64,000 nucleotides of DNA from Nonomuraea africana (GTDB lineage Bacteria; Actinomycetota; Actinomycetes; Streptosporangiales; Streptosporangiaceae), in NCBI RefSeq assembly GCF_014873535.1, contig NZ_JADBEF010000001.1:1674001-1738000 (forward strand). The letters run 5' to 3'. Positions 47,701 to 55,681 of this stretch are shown in pieces. Numbering within the stretch: position 1 is the first letter of the stretch; every line of letters starts with the position of its first letter. The translations under genes were made by a program, and so were the position numbers. The notes below the pieces were generated by a model that was not told the DNA's origin, did no database searches, and worked only from the letters and a program-made list of their open reading frames with translations.

Positions 47701-47751
47701 CCGGCCCGCGTTACGCTTCACACGCCGAGCCGACGACCGGAGGGGAAGCCC

Positions 47752-48459
47752 GTGCTGCTGGCCGAAGGCGTGCACGCCGTCATCACCGACAGGAGCGGGG
47801 GAGGCAGCGCTCCGCCGTACGACAGCAGGAACCTGGGCGGCGCGGTGGGCGACGCCCCCGGCAGCGTGGCGGCCAACCGCCGCGACACCGCGGTGGAGCT
47901 GGGGCTCGACCCCGGCAAGGTGGTCTTCATGCGCCAGGTCCACAGCGCGGACGTCGCCCGCGTGACCGAGCCGTTCGGCGACGACCCGCCCGAGCTCGAC
48001 GCGATCTTCACCGACCGGCCGGGGCTCGGGCTGGCGGTGCTGGTGGCCGACTGCGTGCCCGTGGTCGTCGCCGATCCGGTCGCCGGGCTGGTCGGCGTGG
48101 CGCACTCGGGGCGCGAGGGCACGTTCAAGGGCGTGGTGCCCGCCCTGGTGGCGGCGATGGCGGAGGAGGGCGCGCGGACGGAGCGGATGGTGGCGCTGGT
48201 GGGCCCGTCGGCCTGCGGCGCCTGCTACGAGGTCTCGGCCGAGCTGCGCGACGCGGCGCCGTCCGAGATGCGCTCGACGACGCGCCAGGGCACCCCGGCG
48301 CTCGACGTCCGCGCGGGCGTGTCCGCGCAGCTGGCGGCGGCGGGCCTGCGGCGGGTACGGCACGACGCCCGCTGCACGATCGAGTCGCCCGAGCTGTTCT
48401 CCTACCGCCGCGAGCGGGTCACGGGACGTTTCGCCGCCTACGCCTGGCTGGCCGGCTGA
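47752..48459 (+). CDS. pgeF: Peptidoglycan editing factor / polyphenol oxidase family (PgeF, YfiH)
   Basis: This 235-residue protein is of the YfiH/Laccase-domain family, which hydrolyses wrongly made UDP-MurNAc-L-Ser and also acts on purine nucleosides. Catalytic and zinc-site segments are VFMRQVHSADVARV (His), VLVADCVPVVVADP (Cys) and VGVAHSGREGTFKGVV (His), plus GPSACGACYEVSAEL and ESPELFSYRRE near the end. ATG-like start GTG 47752 follows AGGGGAAG. It lies outside the usual ftsZ-sepF neighbourhood of actinobacteria, which suggests a second copy or a moved gene. Confidence 0.9.
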   Translation: MLLAEGVHAVITDRSGGGSAPPYDSRNLGGAVGDAPGSVAANRRDTAVELGLDPGKVVFMRQVHSADVARVTEPFGDDPPELDAIFTDRPGLGLAVLVADCVPVVVADPVAGLVGVAHSGREGTFKGVVPALVAAMAEEGARTERMVALVGPSACGACYEVSAELRDAAPSEMRSTTRQGTPALDVRAGVSAQLAAAGLRRVRHDARCTIESPELFSYRRERVTGRFAAYAWLAG

Positions 48460-48529
48460 CCCGCCTCACCGGAACCGGCTGCAGTGGCGCACCACATGAG
48501 AGTGCGGTGGGTCGCGGTCGAACACGTGA

Positions 48530-48735
48530 GTGATAACCAAGCTCGCAGGTTTGATCGTTACTCACCGCCGGGAGGGCGGAGTCTGCGTCACCCAAAACGG
48601 GATCGCAGGCTGGGGCGTGGAAACCCGCACTGTGGGGCCGGAAGGTGAACCGCCAAGCAACAGCGTCGCGACCGTGCGCGTAGCCGCACGGTTGGGACGG
48701 CTGGAATCCCCCGTATTCGTCCGTGGGGAGCGCTT
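48530..48735 (+). pseudogene. Candidate right-end remnant of an IS200/IS605-type element (tnpB tail)
   Basis: A 70-codon open stretch (ITKLAGLIVTHRREGGVC, then WGVETRTVGPEGEPPSN) resembles the low-complexity tail that follows the zinc finger of actinobacterial TnpB proteins ('NI...AGL.V...VETRT'). It leads into a GAATCCCC...GGGGAG hairpin (48705-48730) and TTCAAG, as at the 3' ends of such elements, where the guide RNA terminates. The transposase core is absent. The end lies exactly against the last codons of the deleted PH-domain gene. The identification rests on pattern memory and is moderate. Confidence 0.4.
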
Positions 48736-48840
48736 CAAGTAGTGCAGGATCACGTTGTGCACCGCTATGACCTGCTCGCCGGGGAGCAACCCGCTCTGGA
48801 TCTGCTGAAGTTGCTCTTGACGGTCGAAAGCGATGTCCAT
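48730..48840 (-). pseudogene. PH-domain protein gene with its middle deleted
   Basis: From ATG 48840 the minus strand reads DIAFDRQEQLQQIQSGLLPG and EQVIAV, then immediately HNVILHYLKR. The first 27 residues match the start of a common actinobacterial PH-domain protein family ('...IQxGLLxGE.V.AVYD...'). HNVILHYL matches its extreme C-terminus ('xHNxILHYL'). The ~90-residue beta-sandwich between them is missing with the frame kept. The frame then runs on to 48562 through the IS-like remnant. It is a deletion scar and not a working domain. Confidence 0.55.
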
Positions 48841-48927
48841 ATTTGAGAAATGGGGCTTGCCGACCACTTTGTTGCAGATCACGCTGGAACGAAGGGGGGT
48901 GTGAAACAGCACACCAGGAGGCGCAGC

Positions 48928-50421
48928 ATGACTGACGTCACGCGGTCCCGACCACTCGGAGTCAGCCGCCCCGAGCTCGTCGTCACCGATCTGCCGCAGC
49001 CCGAGGAGGTCTTCGGCGTCCAGCGCATCGGCCCGAAGGAACTGTTCAAGTACGCCGTCGGCCCCAGCCTCATCGCGCTCGGCATCTCGGTCGGCAGCGG
49101 TGAGTGGCTGCTGGGCCCCCAGGCCGTCGGGCAGTACGGCTTCGTGGGCGTCGGCTGGATCATCACGATCTCCGCGCTGCTGCAGACCTTCTACAACGTC
49201 GAGTGCTCGCGCTACGTCGTGGCCACGGGCGAGGTGCCGGTCGTGGGCTGGGGCAGGGTGCCGCCCGGCTTCAAGTTCTGGGTGCCGATCTCGGTCTTCG
49301 TGGTGATCTTCGCCTTCATCGCGGGCGGGTGGGCCGCCTCGGCCGGGCAGGGCGTCTACGCGCTCGTCCACGGCACGCCGCCTCCCCGGGGAGCCGAGGA
49401 GCCCAGGCTGTGGGCCATCGCCCTGCTCGTGCTCGTCTTCGTCATCACCGCGCTCGCGCGCCGCATCAGCAGGGTGCTGGAGCTGGCCAACTGGGTGATG
49501 GTCGGGGCCATCCTGGTCACACTGCTGGTCATCGACCTGTTCGTGGTGCCCTTCGAGCAGTGGTGGGAGGCCATCAGGGGCTTCGTCACCCCCGCCGCCC
49601 CACCGGCAGGGATCACCGCCACGCAGCTGGGCGGCCTGGCCGGATTCACCGCGCTGGCCTCGGGCCTGAACTGGTACGTCATGGGCCACTACCGCGACAA
49701 GGGCTACGGCATGGGCTACCGCACCGGCTTCATCTCCGGCATGCGCGGCACTCGCCACGAGCTGCTGGCCAGTGGCGTCACCTTCCCCGACGACGCGAAG
49801 AACGCCGCCCTCTGGAAGCGGTGGTACCGCCTGCTGCTCGTCGACATGTGGGGCGTCTTCTTCGTCGGCGCCCTGCTCGGCATGCTGCTGCCGACCATGC
49901 TGATGGCCCGCGCCGTCGAGATGTCGGGGCAGCGGCCGACCATCGCCAACGTGCCCACCTTCGTCGCGAGCGTGCTCAACACGGAGTACGGCCGGCCGAT
50001 GTTCATCCTGGTGCTGATCATCGGCGTGCTGATCCTCTTCTCCACGCAGCTCGGCATCTTCGAGGCGATGGTCCGCGTCACCACCGACGCCGCCCACGCC
50101 ACCAGCCCCCGCCTGCGCGCGCTCGTGGAGGGCGACCCGCGGCGCTTCTACTACCCGTTCATGCTCGGACTGCTGGTGATCATCGGCATCGTGCTGCACC
50201 TGGCGGTCCCCGTCGAGCTGGTGCAGTGGTCGGCGAACATGTCCAACCTCGGCGCGCTGATCTACCCGTTCCTGCTCATGTACCTCAACAGCAGGCTCCC
50301 GAAGGCCGCCAGGCCCCGCTGGTGGCACTACGTGATCCTGGTGCTGAACTTCCTGTTCTTCGGCTTCTTCTTCGTCAACTTCATCGCCGACTTCGTCGGA
50401 GAGCCGCTGGTAACGTTCTGA
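48928..50421 (+). CDS. Nramp-related integral membrane transporter
   Basis: This is a 497-residue membrane protein with about 11 helices. ATG 48928 has CCAGGAGG upstream. It resembles the Nramp/SLC11 superfamily in overall layout: long N-terminus, TM1 at LFKYAVGPSLIALGISVGSGEWLLG, TM6 region ITATQLGGLAGFTALASGLNWY. The metal-binding DPGN of TM1 is replaced by SVGSGE, and no MPH motif is visible at TM6. It is thus one of the divergent Nramp-related transporters whose substrate may not be Mn2+ or Fe2+. It stands alone with the GNAT gene one base after its stop. Confidence 0.8.
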   Translation: MTDVTRSRPLGVSRPELVVTDLPQPEEVFGVQRIGPKELFKYAVGPSLIALGISVGSGEWLLGPQAVGQYGFVGVGWIITISALLQTFYNVECSRYVVATGEVPVVGWGRVPPGFKFWVPISVFVVIFAFIAGGWAASAGQGVYALVHGTPPPRGAEEPRLWAIALLVLVFVITALARRISRVLELANWVMVGAILVTLLVIDLFVVPFEQWWEAIRGFVTPAAPPAGITATQLGGLAGFTALASGLNWYVMGHYRDKGYGMGYRTGFISGMRGTRHELLASGVTFPDDAKNAALWKRWYRLLLVDMWGVFFVGALLGMLLPTMLMARAVEMSGQRPTIANVPTFVASVLNTEYGRPMFILVLIIGVLILFSTQLGIFEAMVRVTTDAAHATSPRLRALVEGDPRRFYYPFMLGLLVIIGIVLHLAVPVELVQWSANMSNLGALIYPFLLMYLNSRLPKAARPRWWHYVILVLNFLFFGFFFVNFIADFVGEPLVTF

Positions 50422-50422
50422 G

Positions 50423-51004
50423 ATGATCATTCGCCCGGCCGACAAGAAGAAGGACGCCACCCGCGTCGGCGACGTCCTCAGCCGCGCCTTCCACGACGAC
50501 CCCGTCGTCCGCTGGCTGCTGCCCTCCGGCAGGGGCATGCACAGGATGTTCGTGACGCTCACCCGCCACGTCCACGCCCTCGGCGACCTGGCGATCGACG
50601 GCGATCGGGTCGTCGGCGCCGCGCTGTGGGACCCACCGGGCATTCGCCAGCCGCCGCTCGACGCGCTGCGTTCGGCGCCCGGGTTCCTCGCGGCCATGGG
50701 ACGCCGCGTCTCCTACGGCCAGCTCCTGCAGACGCAGTTCCACCGGCGGCGGCCCGAGCGGCCGCACTGGTACCTGGCGGAGATCGGCACCGACCCCGCG
50801 GCGCAGGGCCGCGGGGTGGGTGGCGCTCTGCTCGGCGCCAGGCTCGGCCACTGCGACGGCGAGGGTCTGGCGGCCTACCTGGAAAGCAGCAAGGAGACCA
50901 ACATCCCCTTCTACGAGAAGCACGGTTTCCGGGTCACCGGGGAGATCCGCCTGCCGAAGGACGGCCCCATGGTCTGGACCATGCTGAGGGAGCCGGTCAG
51001 CTGA
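50423..51004 (+). CDS. GNAT-family N-acetyltransferase
   Basis: This 193-residue acetyltransferase has the usual motifs: IIRPADKKKDATRVGDVLSRAFHDDPVVRWLLP at the N-terminus (in parts), the acetyl-CoA site IGTDPAAQGRGVGGALLGARLGHCD, then AAYLESSKETNIPFYEKHGFRVTGEI. This pattern is common in antibiotic- or polyamine-acetylating proteins of actinomycetes. The substrate is unknown. It starts one base after the transporter stop and probably shares its transcript. Its last 8 bases overlap the convergent F420 gene. Confidence 0.9.
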   Translation: MIIRPADKKKDATRVGDVLSRAFHDDPVVRWLLPSGRGMHRMFVTLTRHVHALGDLAIDGDRVVGAALWDPPGIRQPPLDALRSAPGFLAAMGRRVSYGQLLQTQFHRRRPERPHWYLAEIGTDPAAQGRGVGGALLGARLGHCDGEGLAAYLESSKETNIPFYEKHGFRVTGEIRLPKDGPMVWTMLREPVS

Positions 51005-51401
51005 GTCGCTCCAGGACGACCACGGGGATCTCGCGGTCGGTCTTGGTCTGGTAGGTGTCGTAGTCGGGCCAGACCCTGATCATCATCTTCCACATCTCCG
51101 GCTTCTCCTCGGGCAGGGCGGTGTGCGCCCTGGCCCGGAACTTCTGGTCCTTGACCTGCACCTCGACCTCGGGATTGGCCTGCAGGTTGAGGTACCACTC
51201 GGGGTGGCGGGGATCGCCGCCCTTGGAGGCGACGACCAGATACGAGTCGCCGTGCCGCTGGTAGATCAGCGGGGTGGTGTACTTCTTACCCGACTTGCGG
51301 CCGGTCGTGGTCAGGAGCAGCGTCGTGGTGCCGTTCCAGTCGTGACCCTCGGCGCCGTCGGTCTCCTGATAGCGCTGCACGTGTTCTTTACCGAAGAGCA
51401 T
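50997..51401 (-). CDS. Deazaflavin (F420)-dependent nitroreductase, Ddn family
   Basis: This 134-residue split-barrel protein is of the FDOR-A group that uses reduced F420 to reduce quinones, nitro compounds or other xenobiotics. Family segments are TTTLLLTTTGRKSGKKYTTPLIY, DSYLVVASKGGDPRHPEWYLNLQANP and the final DREIPVVVLER. It is of normal length. F420 use fits the LLM-family genes elsewhere in the window. There is no operon partner. Confidence 0.93.
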   Translation of the reverse strand: MLFGKEHVQRYQETDGAEGHDWNGTTTLLLTTTGRKSGKKYTTPLIYQRHGDSYLVVASKGGDPRHPEWYLNLQANPEVEVQVKDQKFRARAHTALPEEKPEMWKMMIRVWPDYDTYQTKTDREIPVVVLERLS

Positions 51402-51595
51402 GTGGTGCCCCTACCCGGTATCAGGTCAGCGCAGAGTCAGCTTTGTGGATGGTCCTGGCCTGGCGGGTTTAGACTCCACGCATGACCTGGCGACATTGAT
51501 CCACCACCAGAGGTCGACGAGGGGCGCGCGAGCGCGGACCCCCGGGCGGTCGCGTCCAGCCCGACGTCCGCTCCTCCCCTCGTCAGGAAGACCTC

Positions 51596-52786
51596 ATGCC
51601 ACTGAAGCTGTACGCCTACGCGTTCCTGGGCGACTTCATCCTGCTCTACCCGGTCTACACGCTGCTGTTCTCCGACAGCGGGCTGACCGTTCCCGAGATC
51701 ACCTCGCTGCTCGTCATCTGGGCGGTGACCGGCCTGCTGCTGGAGGTGCCCTCCGGCGCGCTGGCCGACGCGCTGTCCCGCAAGGCGCTGCTCGTCGCGG
51801 CCCCGCTGCTCGGCGCCGCGGGCTTCGCGCTGTGGACGGCGGTGCCCGCCTACTGGGCGTTCGCGGCCGGGTTCGTGCTGTGGGGCGCCCGCGAGGCGCT
51901 GGAGTCGGGCGCGCTCGAGGCGCTCGTCTACGACCACCTCGACCACGACGGCGCCGCCGAGGAGTACGCCAAGGTCATGGGCCGGGCCCGGGCCATCGGC
52001 CTGGTCGCCGTCGCACTCTCGATGGCCGTGGCGAGCCCCGTCTTCGCCTGGGGCGGCTACGCCGTGGCCGGCGTCGCCAGCGTGCTGGCCTGCCTGGCCT
52101 GCGCGGCCGTCGCCCTCACCTTCACCGAGCGGCGCGCCGCCGCACCCGACGACGATTCCGCCGGCTACCTCGACACCCTGCGGGCCGGGCTGGCCGAGGC
52201 GCGGACCTCGCCTAAGGTGCGGCACGCGCTGCTGCTGGTCCCGGCCGTCACCGCGATCTGGGGCGAGCTCGAGGAGTACGTCCCGCTGCTGGCCAGGGAG
52301 GGCGGCGCGACGACGCAGGCCGTCCCCCTGCTGGTGCTGCTGGTCTGGGTGGGGGCCACCTCCGGTGGCCTGCTCGCGAAGTACGGCGGTCGCCTGCGGG
52401 CCCGCGGCTTCGCCGCCATCCTCGCCGTGGGCGGCCTCGCCCTCGGCCTGGGCGCGATCACCGGGCACCCCGCGGGGTTCGCCGGCATCGCGCTGGCCTT
52501 CGCGATGTTCCAGCTCGGCGGGGTGCTGGCCGACGCCAGGCTGCAGGAGCGCATCACCGGCCCGAGCCGCGCGACCGTGACCTCGCTGGCGGGACTGGCC
52601 ACCGACGTGTGCACCATCGTGGCCCTCGTCATGTACGGCGCGGCGTCGCTCGTGCTGCCGCACAGCGTGCTGTTCGCCCTGTTCAGCGTGCCATACCTGG
52701 TGATCGCCCTGGTGATGTCGAAATCCGCGCGTCCGCTCCGGCCACGTGGGGGAAGTACACCAGACCATGAGGGATTGATTACATGA
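51596..52786 (+). CDS. Major facilitator superfamily transporter
   Basis: This 396-residue MFS protein has 12 predicted helices. ATG 51596 follows CAGGAAGACC. TM1 carries YAFLGDFILLYPVYTLLF and the loop 2-3 signature is GALADALSRKALLVAAPLL. Loop 4-5 has WGAREALESGALEALVYDHL, and the second half starts near KVRHALLLVPAVTAIWGELEEYVP. This subgroup is often described as drug or sugar efflux; the substrate is unknown. Its stop overlaps the ATG of an LLM-type fragment (ATGA), suggesting that an oxidoreductase was once its coupled partner. Confidence 0.9.
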   Translation: MPLKLYAYAFLGDFILLYPVYTLLFSDSGLTVPEITSLLVIWAVTGLLLEVPSGALADALSRKALLVAAPLLGAAGFALWTAVPAYWAFAAGFVLWGAREALESGALEALVYDHLDHDGAAEEYAKVMGRARAIGLVAVALSMAVASPVFAWGGYAVAGVASVLACLACAAVALTFTERRAAAPDDDSAGYLDTLRAGLAEARTSPKVRHALLLVPAVTAIWGELEEYVPLLAREGGATTQAVPLLVLLVWVGATSGGLLAKYGGRLRARGFAAILAVGGLALGLGAITGHPAGFAGIALAFAMFQLGGVLADARLQERITGPSRATVTSLAGLATDVCTIVALVMYGAASLVLPHSVLFALFSVPYLVIALVMSKSARPLRPRGGSTPDHEGLIT

Positions 52787-52950
52787 CGGTTCCACGCATC
52801 GGCTTCAGCCTTCCGACGTTCGGCGCCGACCCGGGCCCCGACGCCATCGTGACCGTGGCCACCGCCGTCGAACGCCTCGGCTTCGACAGCGTGTCGGCCA
52901 GCGAGCGGCTCCTGTTGCCATGGAGGCCCTGGCCGCCACACTCTGACCGC
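52783..52950 (+). pseudogene. N-terminal scrap of an LLM oxidoreductase
   Basis: The frame begins MTVPRIGFSLPTFGADPG, continues AIVTVATAVERLGFDSVSA and ERLLLPW. This is the first ~47 residues of a luciferase-like oxidoreductase (TIM-barrel strand 1 and helix 1). After that the sequence departs from the family. A short EALAATL in another frame hints that a second piece (about residue 75) follows an internal deletion. The open frame runs on antisense to the next gene. Overlap with the MFS stop by ATGA indicates former coupling. It is non-functional. Confidence 0.65.
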
Positions 52951-52977
52951 GCTGCCTTCAGCGTCCGTCCGGGGTGG

Positions 52978-53427
52978 TCAGGTGTAGGGCTTGGTGACGG
53001 CCACCAGTTCGGGGAGGGCGTCGGACGTCTCGACGAACAGGGCGGGGGAGGGCGTGCGCTCCCGCACGTCCTTCACCCTGATCGCCATCACCGCCGGAGT
53101 CGCCGCGCCCACGTCGCCGTAGCGGGCGTCGACCGCGGCGCTGATCGCCCTGCGGGCGTCGGCCACCACCTCCCTGGCGACGTGCTCGGACCCCGAGGCG
53201 GCCAGATAGCCGATCAGCGCCGCGAACCGCAGGTCGCCGCCCTTCGCCTCGGCCGAGCCCGGTCTGTCGAGCCAGAACACCTTGCCCGCCAGGAACGCCG
53301 CGTAGCTCGACCCTTCACGCTCGAGGGTCCGCGTGGCGCCGGTGACCAGCTCACCGAACTCGGCCAGATCCGCCTCGGGCGGCAGGTCGGTGGTGACCAG
53401 AAGCGGCACGATCAACGAGTCGAGCAT
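52978..53427 (-). CDS. Small protein of unknown function (149 aa)
   Basis: The ATG at 53427 follows GGAGGGATG; the frame upstream of it is not coding-like. Sequence features are an N-terminal strand-helix (MLDSLIVPLLVTTDLPPEAD), a central helical part (FGELVTGATRTLEREGSSYAAFLAG, FAALIGYLAASGSEHVAREVVADARRAISAAV, seen in parts) and a C-terminal strand pair (VMAIRVKDVRERTPSPALFVETSDA). No motif is recognised. It lies between two decayed genes but itself looks intact. Confidence 0.65.
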   Translation of the reverse strand: MLDSLIVPLLVTTDLPPEADLAEFGELVTGATRTLEREGSSYAAFLAGKVFWLDRPGSAEAKGGDLRFAALIGYLAASGSEHVAREVVADARRAISAAVDARYGDVGAATPAVMAIRVKDVRERTPSPALFVETSDALPELVAVTKPYT

Positions 53428-53502
53428 CTGTGAACATCCCTCCGTGAGGTCGCTCATGCTAGACGGCGCCACCGACAATTCGCGGCCTGATGCCACCGTG
53501 TC

Positions 53503-53829
53503 GTGACCGACTGCCGCGCAAGCCTGGCGGCGGACGCCCTGCTGCCCCACCTGCTTGAGGGACGCCACACCGGACCCGTCTTCCTCACCGGCCGCCGCGC
53601 CCGCGTCGAGCTACCCCCGGGTGCCCTCGACCCGGGCAGCGGCCGGGCCCAGCTGTCCTACCGGCGGGCCGCCGAGCTGTTCGAGACCCCACCGCCGACC
53701 TACCCGGCGGCCCGTGGACTCTGCACCAGCTGCGCCACAGCGCGCTCGCTGGCCCGCTGTGCTCGCGTCTCGCAAGAGGCGCTGGCGCGTCGGCAGCAGG
53801 CGCGCGCCCTGGCCGCTCGGCGCCGGTGA
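53503..53829 (+). pseudogene. C-terminal relic of a tyrosine recombinase/integrase
   Basis: The frame reads LLEGRHTGPVFLTGRRARVELPPG, ALDPGSGRAQLSYRRAAELFE, then a scrambled stretch, then RSLARCARVSQEALARRQ. This is the pattern of an actinobacterial tyrosine-recombinase catalytic domain. The box II 'WTLHQLRHSAL' is visible in another frame (around 53712-53745), so a deletion with frameshift joins box II to the end. The region between, about 20 residues, is missing. The nucleophile position, normally Tyr in 'ARYARVS', reads Cys (GCTGTGCT). The N-terminal half is absent. Confidence 0.65.
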
Positions 53830-53912
53830 GCGTGCGATTTCGAGTAGGGCATGCATGCAGCCCCGGTAGCCGCGTCAGTTCTGTGGCCACACCCGACCAG
53901 CCCGCATCTGGG

Positions 53913-54335
53913 TCAGCCGGTGCGGCGGGCGCGGGTCAGCGCCAGCCCGCCGAGGGCCATGGCGATCAGCCCTACCACGAGGGCCAGGAAGCCCCCGACT
54001 ATTCCGTAGCCGGTGCCGGGACCACCCTCGGCGGCGGCGACAATCAGCCCGCCGATGACCGCGCCGGCCAGCCCCGCCACCAGCGCCATCATGGCCCCGC
54101 TTCGCCCGGTGCCAGTGCCGATACGACTGGCGGGGCGGGCCAGAGCCAGCCCGCCGATGACTGCGCCGGCCAGCCCCAGCAGCGCGGCCACCAAGGACCA
54201 GAGACGCCCCGCGGTCAAGGTGTAAGCACTGGCGGGGTCCGGCTGGGCCAAGACGTGCGCGGCCGCCGGTGCGGCAAGCCCGAAACCACCGATCAGGGCG
54301 GCCCCGGCCACGACAAGCAACAATCGAACTGGCAT
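53913..54335 (-). CDS. DUF6223-family membrane protein
   Basis: This 140-residue protein has a signal-like N-terminal helix (VRLLLVVAGAALIGGFGLAAPAAAHVLAQP) and three further membrane helices built of Gly/Ala/Val. It includes GRLWSLVAALLGLAGAVIGGLALARPASRIGTG, GAMMALVAGLAGAVIGGLIVAAAEGGPGTGYGIVGGFLAL (in parts) and the end LALTRARRTG. The repeated 'GAVIGGL' pair and AEGGPGTGYGIVGG are characteristic of DUF6223. The function is unknown. It is divergent from a two-component system 218 bp away. Confidence 0.8.
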   Translation of the reverse strand: MPVRLLLVVAGAALIGGFGLAAPAAAHVLAQPDPASAYTLTAGRLWSLVAALLGLAGAVIGGLALARPASRIGTGTGRSGAMMALVAGLAGAVIGGLIVAAAEGGPGTGYGIVGGFLALVVGLIAMALGGLALTRARRTG

Positions 54336-54553
54336 GAGGTGCTCCCTCTCCTTCTACGACTGGACGTCGCCTGATCATGTCCGCCGGACCGCCTGCCGGT
54401 CGTCCAGCGGACGCAGGCAATGTGCGCTGACGCCGATGCCGTAGCCGGCTACTGCGGACGCCGCAGGAGCCGCGAAAGTACCGCGTGTGCGGTAGCCGGC
54501 TGATCATCCGCGCGCAGGAGTCGCCCGCGCAGACATCCGGCTAAAGTGCGCGC

Positions 54554-55681
54554 ATGCGTACAGGACGGTCCGGTGTCCGGGCCTGGGTCACAGACTGGGT
54601 GATCGCCATCTGCGTGGCGGCGGCGCTGCTGGTCACCGGGCTGTCCGGGCCGCACTCCGCCACGGACCTCGCCCTGTTCGGCTACGCATTGCTGGGGGCC
54701 GGCGGCCTGGCGCTGGTCGCGCGCCGCCGGGCTCCGGTTCCCGTCCTGACTGTCACCGGACTGTGCGCGGTGGGTTATCACGCGGCCGGTTTCGATGTGC
54801 CTGCCGTCGCCTACCTGTTCGCGGTGTACGCCGCCGTACGGGCGGGACACCGCACGATCACGGTGGTGGCGAGCGTGACCATGCTGGCCGCTCTCCCCCT
54901 CGCGGCCCTGGCCTCGGGCCTGCACGACACGGGCGAGGCGTTCGCGCAGGCCCGAGGCGCGCTCGAGCTGGCCTGGCTGGTCGCGGCCGGTGCCGCGGGT
55001 GAAGCGGTACGGCAGGCCGAGCGGCGGGCGGAGGAAGCCGAGCGCACCCGGGAGGAGATCGCGCGGCGCCGCGCCGACGAGGAGCGGCTGCACATCGCGC
55101 GGGAGCTGCACGATTCGCTCACCCACCAGATCTCGATCATCAAGGTGCAGGCCGAAGTCGCCGTCCACGTGGCCCGCAGGCGTGGTGAAAAGGTGCCGGA
55201 GTCCCTGCTGGCGATCCAGGAGGCCGGACGTGAGGCCACCCGGGAGCTGCGCGCGACCCTGCAGGCGCTGCGCGATGACGACACGACCCCGCCGCGTGGG
55301 CTCGACCACGTCCCGGAGCTGGTGGAACGGGCCCGCAGCATCGGCTTGGACGCGACACTGACGATCGAAGGGCAACGAGATGACGTGCCGGCCGCAGTGA
55401 GCCGGACCGTCTACCGGATCGTTCAGGAGTCGCTCACCAACATCGCCCGGCATGCCGCCGCCGCTACCGCGTCGGTCCGGATCGACTGCCGTCCGGACGC
55501 CCTCGCGATACGCATCGATGACGACGGCAAGGCCACACCGGACACCGCCCCGGTGCCCGGCGTCGGGCTGCTCGGGATGCGCGAACGAGTCACCGCCCTG
55601 GGCGGTTGCCTGCGCGCGGAGCCGCGCAGCGAAGGAGGCTTCACCGTCGAGGCTGAACTGCCTGTGGGCCAGACGTCATGA
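54554..55681 (+). CDS. NarL-type sensor histidine kinase
   Basis: This 375-residue membrane kinase has four or five helices in residues ~13-150 that form the sensor part. A charged coiled-coil linker follows (RQAERRAEEAERTREEIARRR), then the HisKA_3 dimerisation domain with phospho-acceptor His186 in ARELHDSLTHQ. The HATPase domain carries IVQESLTNIARHA (N box), IRIDDDG (G1) and GVGLLGMRERVTALGG (G2). It is coupled to its response regulator by an ATGA overlap. The signal is unknown. Confidence 0.94.
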   Translation: MRTGRSGVRAWVTDWVIAICVAAALLVTGLSGPHSATDLALFGYALLGAGGLALVARRRAPVPVLTVTGLCAVGYHAAGFDVPAVAYLFAVYAAVRAGHRTITVVASVTMLAALPLAALASGLHDTGEAFAQARGALELAWLVAAGAAGEAVRQAERRAEEAERTREEIARRRADEERLHIARELHDSLTHQISIIKVQAEVAVHVARRRGEKVPESLLAIQEAGREATRELRATLQALRDDDTTPPRGLDHVPELVERARSIGLDATLTIEGQRDDVPAAVSRTVYRIVQESLTNIARHAAAATASVRIDCRPDALAIRIDDDGKATPDTAPVPGVGLLGMRERVTALGGCLRAEPRSEGGFTVEAELPVGQTS

